7,003 bases of DNA. It comes from Prevotella sp. CAG:924 (GTDB lineage: Bacteria; Bacteroidota; Bacteroidia; Bacteroidales; Bacteroidaceae). The DNA lies in assembly GCA_000431975.1 (NCBI GenBank), contig HF988432.1:1-7003 (forward strand), in the 5' to 3' direction. The notes below the pieces were generated by a model. It did not search any database and had not been told where the DNA came from. It saw nothing but the letters and a program-made list of their open reading frames with translations. Positions 5,774 through 7,003 of the stretch are shown here, piece after piece. The translations under genes were made by a program, and so were the position numbers. Each line of letters begins with the position of its first letter. The first letter of the stretch is position 1.

Positions 5774-6854
5774 ATATTTTTACGGTCTTGTTCAGCAGAT
5801 AATTGTCGAGGACGACCATGGCTGCCATGGCCTCCACGATGGGTACGGCACGGGGGAGGACGCAGGGATCGTGGCGTCCGCGTGCGGTGAGGGTCACCGG
5901 CCTGCCGTCGGTGTCGACGGTCTGCTGCTCGCGGAGCACGGTGGCCACCGGCTTGAAGGCTACACGGAAATAGATGTCCTGTCCGTTGCTGAGTCCGCCC
6001 TGGATGCCGCCGCTGTGGTTGGTCTTCGTGGTGATGCCCTTGGAGTCGGCTGCCGGCACGAAGATGTCGTTCTGCTCGCTGCCCCGGGCCGTCACTCCGG
6101 CAAACCCCTCTCCATACTCGAAGCCTTTCACGGCATTGATGCTGAGCATGGCGGCGCCGAGCTGTGCGTGCAGCTTGTCGAACTCGGGCTCGCCAAGGCC
6201 TACGGGACAGCCCTTGATGACGCAGGTGATCACACCGCCGATGGTGTCGCCGGCATCCTTGACATCGGCGATGAGCTGCTCCATCTGGATCGCCTTCTCC
6301 TGATCGGGACAGCGCACGAGATTGGTCTCCGTGAGGGAGAGGTCGTAGTGGTGGTAGTCGCGGTCGAGGGCGATGGGACCTACCTGTGAGGTGTAGGCCT
6401 GTATGGAGACGCCGAGGCCGCGCAGGGCGAGCTTGGCCAGGGCACCGCCGACGCAGCGGGCGATGGTGATGCGGGCCGACGAGCGGCCTCCGCCACGGTG
6501 ATCGCGCAATCCGTATTTCTCATAGTAGGTGTAGTCGGCATGGGAAGGACGGAAGAGCGAGCGCATATTGTCGTAGTCGTTGGAGTGCTGGTTGGTGTTC
6601 TCCACGATGAAGCCGATGGGGGTACCTGTGGACTTGCCCTCGAAGACGCCACTGAGCAGACGCACCTTGTCGGCCTCCTTGCGGGAGGTGGTGATGCGGC
6701 TCTGGCCCGGCCGGCGACGGTTCAGCTCCTGCTGGATGAAGTCCAGATCGATGTCTATGCCGGCAGGCATGCCATCGACGACACCGCCGACAGCCTCGCC
6801 GTGGCTCTCGCCGAATGTAGAGAGCGTAAAGATGTGTCCAAAGGTATTTCTCAT
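5772..6854 (-). CDS. aroC: chorismate synthase
   Basis: AroC converts 5-enolpyruvylshikimate 3-phosphate to chorismate, the last shikimate-pathway step and the branch point to aromatic amino acids and folate. It needs reduced FMN and acts in the cytoplasm. The 360-residue protein is full length. It has the first signature at GESHGEAVGG (15-24, with His18), RRRPGQSR (46-53), RPSHADYTY (102-110, with His105), RGGGRSSAR (120-128) and the C-terminal signature GRHDPC (326-331). The ATG at 6854 starts MRNTFGHIFTLSTFGESHG, the usual N-terminus. The upstream gene on the same strand ends 21 bp earlier, so the two are probably co-transcribed, with the promoter outside the window. No other aro genes are near. 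Confidence 0.97.
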   Translation of the reverse strand: MRNTFGHIFTLSTFGESHGEAVGGVVDGMPAGIDIDLDFIQQELNRRRPGQSRITTSRKEADKVRLLSGVFEGKSTGTPIGFIVENTNQHSNDYDNMRSLFRPSHADYTYYEKYGLRDHRGGGRSSARITIARCVGGALAKLALRGLGVSIQAYTSQVGPIALDRDYHHYDLSLTETNLVRCPDQEKAIQMEQLIADVKDAGDTIGGVITCVIKGCPVGLGEPEFDKLHAQLGAAMLSINAVKGFEYGEGFAGVTARGSEQNDIFVPAADSKGITTKTNHSGGIQGGLSNGQDIYFRVAFKPVATVLREQQTVDTDGRPVTLTARGRHDPCVLPRAVPIVEAMAAMVVLDNYLLNKTVKI

Positions 6855-6875
6855 CTGCCCTGTATTTTTATGGAT

Positions 6876-7003
6876 TTAATGATTGTGTCCGCAGCATCCG
6901 CCTTCACCGTGTCCTTCGCCGTGACCGTGGTGTCCGCAGCATCCGCCTTCACCATGTCCTTCGCCGTGACCATGATGTCCGCAGCATCCGCCTTCACCAT
7001 GTC
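6876..7003 (-). CDS. His/Cys-rich C-terminal tail of a probable SlyD-type FKBP peptidyl-prolyl isomerase (5' end outside window)
   Basis: Only the last 41 residues and the TAA stop are in the window. They read as two copies of HGEGGCCGHHGHGEG followed by HGEGGCCGHNH, giving 11 His and 6 Cys in 41 residues. A C-terminal tail of this kind, dense in His, Cys and Gly, is typical of SlyD, a cytoplasmic FKBP-type prolyl isomerase/chaperone that binds Ni2+ and other metals and helps metalloenzyme maturation. The catalytic FKBP domain would lie beyond the window edge, so the family call rests on the tail alone. Another metal-binding protein with a His-rich C-terminus is possible. The stop lies 21 bp before aroC on the same strand, which suggests co-transcription. 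Confidence 0.6.
   Translation of the reverse strand, partial: HGEGGCCGHHGHGEGHGEGGCCGHHGHGEGHGEGGCCGHNH
6885..7003 (-). repeat. 45-bp in-frame tandem repeat in the metal-binding tail
   Basis: Two full 45-bp units (6909-6953 and 6954-6998) are flanked by a 24-bp partial unit at 6885-6908 and the beginning of another at 6999. The two full units differ at three positions. All are third-base changes between the His codons CAC and CAT, so the protein units are identical. The array runs off the window, and its copy number cannot be determined here. Confidence 0.9.

Noticed and set aside
5613..6389. Plus-strand frame of 258 codons over the terminator and the aroC 3' half
   Set aside because: It crosses a strong bidirectional terminator, and the aroC signatures on the minus strand show which frame is used.

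Overview
The window looks like an ordinary chromosomal stretch from a Bacteroidales bacterium, most likely a Prevotellaceae member. Three things point there. Two promoters have the Bacteroidetes-type -7 box (TAnnTTTG). The Wzi-family outer-membrane protein, the small lipocalin-like lipoprotein and the His/Tyr-rich secreted protein are of kinds common in this order. The coding DNA is fairly GC-rich while the left-hand intergenic DNA is AT-rich. No mobile element, tRNA, rRNA or CRISPR array was seen.

Left (1-453): AT-rich DNA with no convincing gene. It holds a cluster of imperfect palindromes (26-56, 61-75, 103-129) and a minus-strand intrinsic terminator (263-297), which probably ends the transcript of the next gene. 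Next (454-1467, minus): a secreted protein of unknown function with a GTG start, a single LTEEQ-type motif, an aromatic/His-rich middle and a long basic Ser/Thr/Arg/Gly tail. Its promoter (TTTC-N20-TATCTTTG on the minus strand) has a perfect 8-bp inverted repeat immediately upstream.

Centre (1726-3859, plus): a Wzi-family outer-membrane beta-barrel protein, then a small lipocalin-like lipoprotein. Both are envelope proteins and may share a transcript. Next comes pyrK-pyrD (3910-5683, plus), which encodes the two subunits of the NAD-dependent class 1B dihydroorotate dehydrogenase of pyrimidine synthesis. It has its own promoter and a very short leader. 

Right (5708-7003): a long bidirectional hairpin terminator separates pyrD from the convergent aroC (chorismate synthase). 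Upstream of aroC, 21 bp away, lies the 3' end of a gene with a His/Cys/Gly-rich tail built from a 45-bp tandem repeat, probably a SlyD-type peptidyl-prolyl isomerase. 

I see no convincing new multi-gene system. The points most worth a second look are the uncharacterised secreted protein with its upstream dyad, the palindrome cluster at the left end, the metal-binding tandem repeat, and a 17-nt start-region element shared by two unrelated promoters.
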